A stretch of DNA of 64,000 nucleotides from Saccharothrix luteola (lineage in GTDB: Bacteria; Actinomycetota; Actinomycetes; Mycobacteriales; Pseudonocardiaceae). Below are positions 24,356 through 32,889 of the stretch, one piece after another (position 1 is the stretch's first letter; the number at the start of each line of letters is the position of its first letter). The stretch is taken from assembly GCF_020859565.1 (NCBI RefSeq), contig NZ_JAJHUO010000002.1, positions 124,001 to 188,000 on the forward strand. Reading direction: 5' to 3'. The notes under the pieces were generated by a model, which saw only the letters and a program-made list of their open reading frames with translations, ran no database searches and was not told the origin of the DNA. The position numbers and the translations under genes are program-made.

Positions 24356-25074
24356 ACCCGACGATCATCCGCCTCACGGCGAGGGCGCTGCTCGGCCGCA
24401 GGCGCGTGTTGCTGCTGCTCCCCATGCCGATCATCCTGATCGGGCTGACCCTGCTGGGCGTCAGCAGCGAGGACGAGTACGTGACCCCGTCCGACTGGGG
24501 CCCGCTGGTCTTCTCCAACCTGGGACTCGCGGTGATCCTGCCGCTGACCGCGCTGATCGTCGGCAGCAGCGCGCTCGGCCTGGAGATCGACGACGGCACC
24601 ATCACCCACCTGATCACCAAGCCGCTGCCGCGCTCGGAGATCATCCTGTCGAAGCTGCTGGTGGCCTGGTCGGTGACCACCGCGGCCGCCGCCGTGCCGC
24701 TGGCCGCCGCGGCCCTGATCGCGGGCTCCGGCTCGCTGGCCGTCGGCCTGGTCGTCGGCGCGGCCCTCGGCGCGTTGGCCTACGTCGCCCTGTTCCTCGC
24801 GCTGAGCGTGATGACCAAGCGCCCGGTCGCGGTCGGCCTCGTCTACATCGTGCTGTGGGAGAACCTGCTGGTGTCGTTCGTCGACGGCGCCCGCGTGTTC
24901 AGCATCCGCCAGCACGCGACGGCCATCGCGGACGCGATCGGCGACACCCCGCTGATCTCCTCGACGGTGTCGGTGCCGACCGCGTTGATCATGGTGTCGG
25001 TGTTCGTCGTGGCGGGTACGGTCGGGGCCACCCGGCGGCTGCGGTCCTTCGCGCTGACGGGCGAGGCGAACTAG
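24352..25074 (+). CDS. ABC transporter permease
   Basis: This 240-residue protein has about six transmembrane helices (LLLLPMPIILIGLTLLGV at the N-terminus; AVPLAAAALIAGSGSLAVGL in the middle). The motif DDGTITHLITKPLPRSEIIL, between helices two and three, is characteristic of ABC-2 type permeases. It closes the four-gene operon; the next gene starts 18 bp downstream and could be a fifth member. Confidence 0.8.
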   Translation: MNPTIIRLTARALLGRRRVLLLLPMPIILIGLTLLGVSSEDEYVTPSDWGPLVFSNLGLAVILPLTALIVGSSALGLEIDDGTITHLITKPLPRSEIILSKLLVAWSVTTAAAAVPLAAAALIAGSGSLAVGLVVGAALGALAYVALFLALSVMTKRPVAVGLVYIVLWENLLVSFVDGARVFSIRQHATAIADAIGDTPLISSTVSVPTALIMVSVFVVAGTVGATRRLRSFALTGEAN

Positions 25075-25092
25075 CGCCACCCAAGGGGGCCG

Positions 25093-25608
25093 ATGGCTAC
25101 GGTCGGACACCTGCTGGACCGCCGGTTCAACGGGTACACAGGGAACAGGCTGCCGCACGAGCTGGACGACGTCGTGGAGTCGGTCGTGGCCGGGTACCTC
25201 GACTCGACGCCCGCCGCGCGGCAGGAGGTGCTGGACGCGATCCGGCCACGCGCGGCGGGCGTGCTCTGCGTGTTCGGTCAGCGGATGGCGACGATGGCCG
25301 TGCGGACCGACTCGACGGCGCCTCTCTACCGCGGCATCGTCGGGATGGGGATGGCGGAGCGGACGCTGGGCGACCCGCGCAACAGCCTCTTCGTGCTCGC
25401 GACGGTCAACCACGCCGCCACGACGCTGGGCACCAGCATCACGCGGCTCGCCACGGACCTGCGCCGGCACCTGCCGGAACCGGCGTACGAGAAGTTCCTG
25501 GCGTTCGACCGGCGCGATGAGCGGGACAAGTCCCTCCCGGCGTTCGCGATGGCCGCCTACGGTTCCGGGCCGGAGTTCCGCTACGGACACGGCTCCACCC
25601 TGGCGTGA
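25093..25608 (+). CDS. Hypothetical protein
   Basis: This 171-residue protein is not recognised. It has no signal peptide or transmembrane helix and is mixed alpha in character (LPHELDDVVESVVAGYLDS, SITRLATDLRRHLPEPAYEKF). Its third-base GC preference and sensible composition support a real gene. It starts 18 bp after the ABC permease and converges with the MFS gene 18 bp downstream, so it may be the last gene of the ABC operon. Confidence 0.65.
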   Translation: MATVGHLLDRRFNGYTGNRLPHELDDVVESVVAGYLDSTPAARQEVLDAIRPRAAGVLCVFGQRMATMAVRTDSTAPLYRGIVGMGMAERTLGDPRNSLFVLATVNHAATTLGTSITRLATDLRRHLPEPAYEKFLAFDRRDERDKSLPAFAMAAYGSGPEFRYGHGSTLA

Positions 25609-25626
25609 GCGCGAGGCCGCGGGTCG

Positions 25627-27204
25627 TCATCCCGCGCCGACCGTCTCGGCGGCCTCGTCCACCGGCGCGGGGTTCTTCGGGCCGCGCAGGACGATGTAGA
25701 CGAGCAGCGCGCCCATGACGGCGACACCCGCCCACATGGCCTGCTGCCAGCCGTCGACGAAGGACTGCTGGGCGGCCTGGACGATCTGCCGCTCGTGCGA
25801 GCCGGTGCCGCCCGAGACCTCGACGGCGTTGGCGATGCCCGCGCGGGCGGTGTCCGCGGCGGCCTGGGGGACACCGTGCAGCCGGTCGTCGATCGCGCTG
25901 CGGTAGCCGGCGGACACGAGCGCGCCCAGCACGGCGACGCCCAACGCGGTGCCGAACTCGCGGGTGATGTCGTTGAGCGCGGAGGCGACGCCCTGCTTGC
26001 CGCGCGGCAGCGATCCGGTGATGGCCTCGGTGGCGGGTGTCATGGACAGGCCCATGCCGATGCCCATGGCGAGCATGCCCGGCAGGATGCCCGGGTAGCC
26101 GCCGTCCACGGAGACGAACAGCGCCATCAGCGCCAGGCCCGCACCGGCCAGGGCGATGCCCACCGCGATGGTCGGGCGGGAGCCGATGCGGGCGGTCAGC
26201 TTGGGGGCCAGGCCGGAGGTCGCCATCATCATGACGGCCATCGGCATCATGGCCGCCGTCGACAGCAGTCCCGACCAGCCGAGCACCGCCTGGAAGAACG
26301 GGAACAGGACCACGGCGACGCCCGCCTGGACGCCGAAGACCGCCGACAGCGTGATCGAGCCGCCGGCCAGGCCGCGCTCCCGGAACAGCCGGACGTCGAG
26401 CAGTGACGCGTCGCGGCGGTGCAGTTCCCAGGCCACGAAGCCGATGCCGGAGATCAGGCCGACGACGAGGCCGACCAGCGTCGCGGGAGCGGCCCAGCCG
26501 CGTTCGGGCCCTTCCTGCAAGGCGAAGATGAGGCCGACGACGGCGACGGTGGAGACCAGCGCGCCGACGGTGTCGAAGGAATGGGCCGAGCGCTCACGGG
26601 AGTCGGGCACTGAAGTCGAGGTCAGGCCCAGTGCCACGACGACCAGGGCCACCGGCAGCACGAACAACCAGCGCCAGTCCGCGACGTCGACCAGGAGGGC
26701 GGAGAGGAACATGCCCAGGACGCCGCCGCCTCCCGCGACGCCGGTCCACACGCCGATCGCCTTGCCGCGCTGCTCCGCGGGGAAGGTGGAGGTGATGACG
26801 GCGAGCGTGATCGGCATGATCATCGCGGCGCCGACGCCGGCGGCCACCCGGGTCGCGATCATGACCTCGGCGGTGGGGGCGAGGCCCGCCGCGACGTTGG
26901 CGACGCCGAAGACGACGAGTCCGGCGATCAGCACGGGCTTGCGGCCCAAACGGTCACCGATCGCGCCGAGCGGCAGCAGCAGCGCGGCCAGGGCCAGGGT
27001 GTAGCTGTTGATGATCCACAAGACGGCGTTCTGCGAGGCCCCGAACTCGACGGCCAGGTGGGTCTGGGCGACGTTCAGCCCGGACACCGAGGCGATGACG
27101 GCCATCAGCGCGATGGAGACGGCGATCAGGATGGTGCGGAGCTGACGCGCGTCCGGTGCGCCGGTTCCGGCGGTGGGTTCCTGCGCGGGCTGGTTCGTAC
27201 TCAT
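25627..27204 (-). CDS. MFS drug exporter, DHA2 (EmrB/QacA) family
   Basis: This 525-residue protein has about 14 transmembrane helices. MFS motif A is GAIGDRLGRKPVL, and a DHA2 motif-C-like region includes GAAMIMPITLAVI. DHA2 proteins are proton antiporters for drugs or metabolites. The start ATG 27204 opens MSTNQPAQ. It is divergent from an XRE-cupin regulator, with 48 bp between the two starts, so that regulator probably represses it. Substrate unknown. Confidence 0.9.
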   Translation of the reverse strand: MSTNQPAQEPTAGTGAPDARQLRTILIAVSIALMAVIASVSGLNVAQTHLAVEFGASQNAVLWIINSYTLALAALLLPLGAIGDRLGRKPVLIAGLVVFGVANVAAGLAPTAEVMIATRVAAGVGAAMIMPITLAVITSTFPAEQRGKAIGVWTGVAGGGGVLGMFLSALLVDVADWRWLFVLPVALVVVALGLTSTSVPDSRERSAHSFDTVGALVSTVAVVGLIFALQEGPERGWAAPATLVGLVVGLISGIGFVAWELHRRDASLLDVRLFRERGLAGGSITLSAVFGVQAGVAVVLFPFFQAVLGWSGLLSTAAMMPMAVMMMATSGLAPKLTARIGSRPTIAVGIALAGAGLALMALFVSVDGGYPGILPGMLAMGIGMGLSMTPATEAITGSLPRGKQGVASALNDITREFGTALGVAVLGALVSAGYRSAIDDRLHGVPQAAADTARAGIANAVEVSGGTGSHERQIVQAAQQSFVDGWQQAMWAGVAVMGALLVYIVLRGPKNPAPVDEAAETVGAG

Positions 27205-27224
27205 GGATCCGACGGTAAGCAGAA

Positions 27225-27262
27225 CTTGCGTCGATGGCATACCCTGTTGCCTATGACGCAAG
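27225..27262. promoter_or_regulatory. Candidate operator in the MFS/XRE divergent promoter
   Basis: An 8-bp inverted repeat (CTTGCGTC at 27225-27232, GACGCAAG at 27255-27262) spans the divergent region and overlaps the regulator start codon. The half-site CTTGCG also forms the perfect palindrome at 27901-27917 before the methyltransferase gene, suggesting one regulator binds both. Confidence 0.45.
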
Positions 27263-27849
27263 AAGAAGGTGCGCTGGACGGCCTCGTGCGCAAGCGCATC
27301 CGCGCTCTGCGGGTGGCCCAGGGCCTGTCCCTGGAGGAACTGGCCGGCCGTGCCCACCTCAGCCAGTCCTCGCTGAGCCGCATCGAGAACGGGCAGCGCC
27401 GCCTGGCGCTGGACCAGCTCGTCACGCTGGCCCGCGCCCTGGACACCACCCTTGATCAACTCGTGGAGAACGCCGCCGACGACGTCGTCATCCGCCCCAT
27501 GGTCCACGGCGCCCACGGCGTGAGCTGGCCGATGAAGGGCGACCCGGCCATGAGCGTCATGCGTCGGCGGCTGACCGAGCCGCCACCCGACAACCCGTCC
27601 CGGATGCGCGCCCACCCGGGCCGGGAGTGGCTCGTCGTGCTGTCCGGCACCGCGATCCTGATGCTGGGCGACCGCCGCTTCCGCATCGAGACCAACCAGG
27701 CCGCCGAGTTCCCGACCATGATGCCGCACGCCATCGGCGCGGAGGGCCGACCTTGCGACATCATGTTCATCTTCGACCGGGACGCCCGCCGTGGACATCG
27801 CGAGACCGACGACCAGCGCGAGAACGGCGACGCGCAAGGCGGCCGGTAG
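27253..27849 (+). CDS. XRE family transcriptional regulator with C-terminal cupin domain
   Basis: This 198-residue regulator has an N-terminal helix-turn-helix (SLEELAGRAHLSQSSLSRIE, residues about 28-50). A cupin sensor follows at about residues 108-175 (HPGREWLVVLSGTAILMLGD, TMMPHAI). Such proteins sense small ligands and control adjacent export or catabolic genes. ATG 27253 overlaps an inverted-repeat arm, suggesting autoregulation. Likely targets are the divergent MFS exporter and perhaps the methyltransferase downstream. Confidence 0.88.
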   Translation: MTQEEGALDGLVRKRIRALRVAQGLSLEELAGRAHLSQSSLSRIENGQRRLALDQLVTLARALDTTLDQLVENAADDVVIRPMVHGAHGVSWPMKGDPAMSVMRRRLTEPPPDNPSRMRAHPGREWLVVLSGTAILMLGDRRFRIETNQAAEFPTMMPHAIGAEGRPCDIMFIFDRDARRGHRETDDQRENGDAQGGR

Positions 27850-27900
27850 TCAGGCCGGCGGCCCGCACCTTGCGCGGCCCGCAGCACGCCGGACCAGTTC

Positions 27901-27917
27901 CTTGCGCAATGCGCAAG
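27901..27917. promoter_or_regulatory. Perfect 17-bp palindrome before the His-rich methyltransferase gene
   Basis: CTTGCGCAATGCGCAAG is an inverted repeat of eight bases around a single central base. It lies 40 bp before ATG 27958. The CTTGCG half-site matches the repeat in the MFS/XRE divergent region, so it is a plausible second operator of the XRE-cupin regulator. Confidence 0.5.
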
Positions 27918-27957
27918 ACGTCGTGCCTGATACGCATAATGGGCTTAACGTGGCCGT

Positions 27958-28815
27958 ATGCCGCAGACACACATTCACGACCACGGACACCACCACCAGA
28001 GCGGCGCGGACAGCGGGCAGGCGGACATCCTCGACCTGGACGCGGAAGTCCTCGCCGAGCACATCGCCGCCATCGCCGAGTGGCTGCCCGTGAAGAGCGG
28101 CCCTCGCCGGATCGTGGACCTGGCCTCCGGGACGGGAGCGGGCACGTTCGCGCTCCTCGACCGCTTCCCCGAGGCGCACGTCACCGCCGTCGACGCCTCG
28201 CCCGGCCACCTGCGCCGGCTCCGGGAGAAGGCGCAGGCCCGCGGTGTGGACGAGCACGTGCGCACCCTGTCGGCCGACCTCGACGACGCCACCTGGCCCG
28301 ACCTCGGCACGCCCGACCTCGTGTGGGCGTCGGCCTCCCTGCACCACATGGCCGACCCGGACCACGCCCTGCGCGCCGTGCGCGACCTGCTCGCCCCGGA
28401 CGGCCTGTTCGTCGTCGTCGAGCTCGCCGGGCTCCCGCGCTTCCTGCCCGAGGACGCCCCGGCCGACCGGCCCGGACTGGAGGGCCGCCTCCACGCCGCC
28501 GCCGACCGCCGCCACGCCGAGCACATGCCCCACCGCGGCGCGGACTGGGGACCGAAGTTGACCGCCGCCGGCTTCGCGGTCGAAGGCGAGCTCACCGTGG
28601 CGGTCGACATCGACGGGTCCCGCGACGCCGCGATCGGCCGCTACGCCTCGGGCGTGCTCCAGCGCCTCCGCGAGGCGGTCGGCGCGGAGCTCGCGGCGGA
28701 GGACCTCGTCGCGCTCGACCGGCTGCTCGACACCGGCAGTCCGCACGGCATCCTGCGCCGTGACGACCTCGTGGTGCGCACCGAGCGCACCGTCTGGGCC
28801 GCGCGCCGCGACTGA
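27958..28815 (+). CDS. Class I SAM-dependent methyltransferase with His-rich N-terminus
   Basis: This 285-residue protein opens with a histidine-rich segment (HIHDHGHHH, residues 5-13). A Rossmann-fold methyltransferase domain follows: SAM motif I VDLASGTGAG, acidic motif II VTAVDAS and LVWASASLHH further on. The His cluster could bind metal or be a natural tag-like extension; its role is unknown. The gene sits downstream of the XRE-cupin regulator and converges with another methyltransferase gene. Substrate unknown; small-molecule modification tied to the exporter is one possibility. Confidence 0.82.
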   Translation: MPQTHIHDHGHHHQSGADSGQADILDLDAEVLAEHIAAIAEWLPVKSGPRRIVDLASGTGAGTFALLDRFPEAHVTAVDASPGHLRRLREKAQARGVDEHVRTLSADLDDATWPDLGTPDLVWASASLHHMADPDHALRAVRDLLAPDGLFVVVELAGLPRFLPEDAPADRPGLEGRLHAAADRRHAEHMPHRGADWGPKLTAAGFAVEGELTVAVDIDGSRDAAIGRYASGVLQRLREAVGAELAAEDLVALDRLLDTGSPHGILRRDDLVVRTERTVWAARRD

Positions 28816-28826
28816 CGCCTCCGGAG

Positions 28827-29501
28827 TCAGGCCGGGGCGTTCCAGACCACGCCGCACAGGTAGCGGTCGAGGGTGTCGTCCAAGCGCGCGCCCGGGAAGG
28901 CCTGCCGGTAGTGGGCGTGGCAGTCGTCGCGCGTCGGCGGGGTGTTCCGCGTCACGTGCTCCAGCCACGTCGGGTGCAGGCGCAGGCGGAGGACGTCCAG
29001 CGCCACGGCGGGTGACCTGTGCCGCACGGCCATCATGGCGGCCACCCGGAACGCCTGCGCCCGGTGCCACGAAGGACGGCGTCCCGGCGGGTTCACCACG
29101 TCGATCACCACCAACCGGCCGCCCGGCGCGATGAGCGACCGGACGTGCGGCAGCACGCGGCCGTAGTCGCGCACGGCGAAGAGGGTGTTCACCGCCAGCA
29201 CCAGGTCGAAGCGCCCGTCCCGGTCCGGTGTCACGTCGAACAGGTCCCTGGCCTGGTAGGTGATGTTGGGCCGGGCGTTGTCGGCCTCCGCCAGGGCGAT
29301 CTCGCGCGCCGCGCCGTCCACCGCGAGGACTTCGGCGTAGCGGTCCGCCAGCAGACCGCTGTACCGGCCCGAGCCGCACCCCAGGTCCAGCGCCCGCGCA
29401 CCGTCGCCGACGACACCGGTCAGCCACGGCCGGTAGAGCAGGTCGGTGATCTCCGCGTACCGTCGGTAGCGGCGGGCCAGGATGTCGAAGTGCGCGGTCA
29501 C
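28827..29501 (-). CDS. Class I SAM-dependent methyltransferase
   Basis: This 224-residue protein has SAM motif I LDLGCGSGRY, motif II VLAVDGA, LVLAVNTLFAV and a post-core APGGRLVVIDVV. The GTG start at 29501 overlaps the stop of the upstream binding-protein gene (GTGA), so the two are translationally coupled. A methyltransferase coupled to an ABC binding protein is unusual and may modify the imported compound. Convergent with the other methyltransferase gene, with only 11 bp between. Confidence 0.85.
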   Translation of the reverse strand: MTAHFDILARRYRRYAEITDLLYRPWLTGVVGDGARALDLGCGSGRYSGLLADRYAEVLAVDGAAREIALAEADNARPNITYQARDLFDVTPDRDGRFDLVLAVNTLFAVRDYGRVLPHVRSLIAPGGRLVVIDVVNPPGRRPSWHRAQAFRVAAMMAVRHRSPAVALDVLRLRLHPTWLEHVTRNTPPTRDDCHAHYRQAFPGARLDDTLDRYLCGVVWNAPA

Positions 29502-30655
29502 CAGGCGATCGTCGGGTCGACGAACGCGTTGCTCACCAGGTCTTCCGCCTTCAGGCCGGCCGGGACCGCGCGGCGCTTGGCTTCCTGCAACGGCTTCAGG
29601 TCCTCGACGAGCTTCGCCACCCGGGCTTGGTCGAAGTCGCCGACCGTCGGCGTCACGCCGTCGTTGCCCAGCCCCAGGCCGCGGATCTGCTCGCCCGCGT
29701 ACTCGGCCCGCGCGACGCTGTACACGGTGCCCGCGTTGAGCTCGCTGACCATCCGCACCAACGCCTCGTTGGTCTCCTTCGGCTCCGCCGAGTAGGCACG
29801 CGTGCTGCGTTGCAGGATCGGCACGAGCTTCGTCAGGCACGGGCTCAGCCGCTCGACCTCCGCCGACGACACCGCCAGCGTCTCCGGGTAGATCGGATAA
29901 CCGCTGTCGTGCACCAGCGCGAAGTCCACCGGCCGCTTCCAGGCGTCGATCTCCCGCTCGTAGCGGTACGGCTCGTTGGTCGCGTACCCCTGTTGCGCGA
30001 TCGCGCCGTCGGCCGAGACGAACCGCGCCGGCGCGCCGTCGTAGGAGCCGTCCACCTGCGCCTGCTTCAACTGTCCGCTCTGGACCAGGTAGTCCATGTA
30101 GGACGCGCCGTTGGCGTACACCACCGTGGTGTCCGTGCGGCCGATGTCGGCGATGGACTCCCAGTCCGGGTGGTGCTCCTTCGACCACATGATCATCTGC
30201 GGGCTCTTGTCCAACGGCGCGAACACCGCCGTGGTCGGGAACGTCCCCGCCTCCTGCACCGCCTCGTCGGTGGCGATGCTGCCCAGCGTGATCGACGGGT
30301 CCGCCGCCATCAGGGCCGACACCCGCTGGAACCCGGTCACCGGCCCGCCCGCGCGGACCTGGAGCCGCACGCCCGTGTCGCGGCCGTCGTCCAGCAACGG
30401 CCCCTCGACGGCCTTGCGCTGACCGTCCACGGTGAAACCGCTGCCCAGCAGCCGGTACAGGCCGCCGTGCTCGGCCTGCGGGAACCAGTTCATCTGCACC
30501 ACGACGGTGTCGGGGCACGTCCCGCGCAACGACTCGGCGGCAGGGGGCAACGGCTCACCGCCCTGGCCGGCATCGGGCGTCGTGCACGCCGCCAGTAACA
30601 ACACCGATAGCGCGAGCAGTGGTGACGCACGTCGGGCAGAGACCATGAAGCTCAT
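29498..30655 (-). CDS. NMT1/THI5-like ABC transporter substrate-binding lipoprotein
   Basis: This 385-residue protein has a lipoprotein signal with lipobox LAAC giving Cys24. Its mature domain resembles the NMT1/THI5 and SsuA-like periplasmic fold (VVVQMNWFPQAEHGGLYRLL near the start; VYANGASYMDYL). It is divergent from the ATPase and permease genes at 30741 and 31469, which complete the importer. NMT1-like proteins bind thiamine pyrimidine precursors, taurine, nitrate or riboflavin-like compounds. I saw no thiamine riboswitch, so the cargo is open. ATG 30646 is an alternative start three codons in. Confidence 0.78.
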   Translation of the reverse strand: MSFMVSARRASPLLALSVLLLAACTTPDAGQGGEPLPPAAESLRGTCPDTVVVQMNWFPQAEHGGLYRLLGSGFTVDGQRKAVEGPLLDDGRDTGVRLQVRAGGPVTGFQRVSALMAADPSITLGSIATDEAVQEAGTFPTTAVFAPLDKSPQMIMWSKEHHPDWESIADIGRTDTTVVYANGASYMDYLVQSGQLKQAQVDGSYDGAPARFVSADGAIAQQGYATNEPYRYEREIDAWKRPVDFALVHDSGYPIYPETLAVSSAEVERLSPCLTKLVPILQRSTRAYSAEPKETNEALVRMVSELNAGTVYSVARAEYAGEQIRGLGLGNDGVTPTVGDFDQARVAKLVEDLKPLQEAKRRAVPAGLKAEDLVSNAFVDPTIAW

Positions 30656-30740
30656 CTTCGCATAGCGACGAACCAGGTCGTGCGCCGTTCTCCCGTATTG
30701 CGTTCTTCGGTGTGAGAGTCTGCCCGGGAGGGAGGTGGCG
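30656..30740. promoter_or_regulatory. Divergent promoter region of the NMT1-like ABC system
   Basis: This 85-bp region separates the binding-protein gene (minus) from the ATPase gene (plus) and must hold both promoters. GGGAGGGAGG (30726-30735) is a strong ribosome site placed five bases before GTG 30741, which favours that start over GTG 30735. I see no clear operator palindrome or riboswitch motif. Confidence 0.5.
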
Positions 30741-31472
30741 GTGGAGGAGTTGCTGGCACTGTCCGGGGTCGACGTGGCGTTCCCCGGCGGGGTGCACGCG
30801 GTGGACCGCGTGGACCTGGACGTCCGCGCCGGCGAGATCGTCGCGCTGATGGGCCCTTCCGGGTGCGGCAAGAGCACGGTGTTGCAGGTCGCCGCCGGGT
30901 TGCGCGCCCCGACGTCGGGCACGGTCACCCGGCGCACCGACCGGGTCGGCTACGTCTTCCAGGACCCGACCCTGCTGCCCTGGCGGACCACGCGGCGCAA
31001 CGTCGAGCTGTTCGGCGAGCTGGACGGCCTGGCCAAGGCCGAGCGCCGCGCCCGCGCCGACCGGGTGCTGGCGGCGGTCGGGCTGGAGGAGTTCGGCCAC
31101 GTCCGGCCCGCGCGGCTGTCCGGCGGGATGCGAATGCGGGTCGCGTTGGCGCGGGCGCTGCTGGTGGAGCCGGAGCTGTTCCTGTTCGACGAGCCGTTCG
31201 CCGCGCTGGACGAGCTGACCCGGCACGAGCTGGGGGACGAGTTGCTGCGGCTGTTCGCCCGGCACGGGTTCGGGGCGTTGTTCGTCACGCACTCCGCGAG
31301 CGAGGCCGTGTACCTGGCGGACCGGGTGCTGGTGATGTCGCCGCGGCCGGGCCGGATCGTGGACGAGGTGGCGGTGCCGTTCGGCTACCCGCGCCCGCCG
31401 GGACTGCGGTCGAGCGGCGAGTACGCGGCGTTGGTGGGGTCGGTGTCGGAGACGGTGGTGCGTGCCTCGTGA
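30741..31472 (+). CDS. ABC transporter ATP-binding protein, nitrate/sulfonate/taurine (SsuB/TauB) type
   Basis: This 243-residue ATPase has Walker A GPSGCGKST, the signature LSGGMRMR, Walker B LFLFDEPFAALDE and the family-typical VTHSASEAVYLADRVLVMS. Start GTG 30741 is chosen from the ribosome site; GTG 30735 would add two residues. Its stop overlaps the permease start (GTGA). It powers the NMT1-like importer. Confidence 0.9.
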   Translation: MEELLALSGVDVAFPGGVHAVDRVDLDVRAGEIVALMGPSGCGKSTVLQVAAGLRAPTSGTVTRRTDRVGYVFQDPTLLPWRTTRRNVELFGELDGLAKAERRARADRVLAAVGLEEFGHVRPARLSGGMRMRVALARALLVEPELFLFDEPFAALDELTRHELGDELLRLFARHGFGALFVTHSASEAVYLADRVLVMSPRPGRIVDEVAVPFGYPRPPGLRSSGEYAALVGSVSETVVRAS

Positions 31473-32260
31473 GGATCAAGCGGGTCGCGCGGACGGTGGT
31501 GCCGCCGTTGGTCGTGTTGTTGGTGGTGCTGGGCGCGTGGACGTTCGTCAGCCACGTCGTGCTGTCGCCGCGCCGCCGGTTCCTGCTGCCGCCGGTGGAC
31601 GAGGTGGTGCGGGTCGGGTTCGCCGATCCCGACAACCTCGCCGAGCTGCTCGCGGCGTTGTCGCTGACCAGCCGGGTGGCGGGGTTGGGACTGCTGATCT
31701 CGGTGGTGCTCGGCGTGGGGCTGGCCGTGCTGATGGCGCAGTCGCGGTGGCTGGAGCGCGCGGTCTACCCCTACGTCGTGGTGGTGCAGACGATCCCGGT
31801 GCTGGCGCTGGTGCCGTTGTTCGGGTTCTGGTTCGGCTTCGGGTTCTCCAGCCGGGTGCTGGTGTGCGTGCTGCTCTCGTTGTTCCCGTTGGTGGCCAAC
31901 ACGTTGTTCGGCATCCGGTCCGTGCCCGCGGCCCAGCACCAGCTCTTCGACCTGCACCGGGCGGGGCGGTGGACGCGGCTGTGGAAGCTCCAGCTGCCGG
32001 CCGCGCTGCCCGCGATGTTCACCGGGTTGCGGATCGCGTCGGGCGGGAGTGTCATCGGCGCCGTGGTCGGCGACTTCTTCTTCCGGCAGGGCGAGCCGGG
32101 CCTCGGCGTGCTGATCGACCAGTACCGGTCCCAGCTCGCGTCGGCCCGGATGTTCGCCGCGGTGATCCTGGCGAGCGCGCTGGGCATCGCGGTGTTCGTG
32201 GTGTTCGGCGCCCTGGCCCGCTGGGTGGTCGGCCGGTGGCACGAGTCGGCGGACGGCTGA
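31469..32260 (+). CDS. ABC transporter permease, SsuC/TauC type
   Basis: This 263-residue permease has an N-terminal helix (TVVPPLVVLLVVLGAWTFVS), about six helices and the EAA-like loop (QLFDLHRAGRWTRLWKLQLP). The start GTG overlaps the ATPase stop. With the ATPase and divergent lipoprotein it forms a nitrate/sulfonate/taurine-family importer of unknown cargo. Confidence 0.88.
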   Translation: MRIKRVARTVVPPLVVLLVVLGAWTFVSHVVLSPRRRFLLPPVDEVVRVGFADPDNLAELLAALSLTSRVAGLGLLISVVLGVGLAVLMAQSRWLERAVYPYVVVVQTIPVLALVPLFGFWFGFGFSSRVLVCVLLSLFPLVANTLFGIRSVPAAQHQLFDLHRAGRWTRLWKLQLPAALPAMFTGLRIASGGSVIGAVVGDFFFRQGEPGLGVLIDQYRSQLASARMFAAVILASALGIAVFVVFGALARWVVGRWHESADG

Positions 32261-32301
32261 CGCCTCGTAACGGTGTGGCGGGATCTCGGCAACCTGGTGG
32301 T

Positions 32302-32889
32302 GTGACCGAGACAATGGCAGACGCGGTGGCGGACCACGTGGAGCCACTCCAGCACCCACCGCCCGGGGGACGAGCCGGCGCCGCGGCCGAGTTCGAGAAG
32401 GTCTACCGGGCGAACGTCGGCATGATCACCGCCTACTTCGCGCGGCGCAGCGCGGACCCGCAGACGGTGGCCGACCTGACCGCGGACACGTTCGTCCGGG
32501 CGATCACGTCGTTCGCCACCTTCGACCCGGTCAAGGGCAGCGCCCGGGCCTGGTTGATCGGCATCGCGAGCCGGGTGTTCGCCCGGCACTGCGAGGCGCA
32601 CAGCCAGCGCGCCGACAGCACGCGCCGGATCGCCGGGCAGCGCCCGCTCGACGCCGACGTGGTGGACGACCTGCTCGATCGGATCGACGCCGAGCAGGCG
32701 GCGGGCGCGCTGCTCGCCAGACTGGCCGAACTGCCCCGGCTCGACCGCGAGGTCGTGGAGCTGGTGGACCTCGACGGCCTGAGCCCGAAGGAAGCCGCCG
32801 AGGCGTTGGGCGTCTCGGCGGGCGCTGTGCGCATCCGGCTGTTCCGGGCCCGGACGAAGCTCCGCAAGACCACAGGGAGGGAACGATGA
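32302..32889 (+). CDS. RNA polymerase sigma factor, ECF/sigma-70 family
   Basis: This 195-residue protein has sigma region 2 (VYRANVGMITAYFARRSADP, DLTADTFVRAITSF) and region 4 with a helix-turn-helix (LPRLDREVVELVDLDGLSPK, EALGVSAGAVRIRLFRARTK). A nonconserved N-terminal extension of about 30 residues precedes region 2. The start may be GTG 32302 or ATG 32314. The next gene overlaps it and encodes a membrane protein, the usual place for an anti-sigma factor. Regulon unknown. Confidence 0.88.
   Translation: MTETMADAVADHVEPLQHPPPGGRAGAAAEFEKVYRANVGMITAYFARRSADPQTVADLTADTFVRAITSFATFDPVKGSARAWLIGIASRVFARHCEAHSQRADSTRRIAGQRPLDADVVDDLLDRIDAEQAAGALLARLAELPRLDREVVELVDLDGLSPKEAAEALGVSAGAVRIRLFRARTKLRKTTGRER

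Noticed and set aside
30656..30740. Thiamine (TPP) riboswitch before the NMT1-like transporter
   Set aside because: The region is only 85 bp and lacks the conserved TPP helices by eye.
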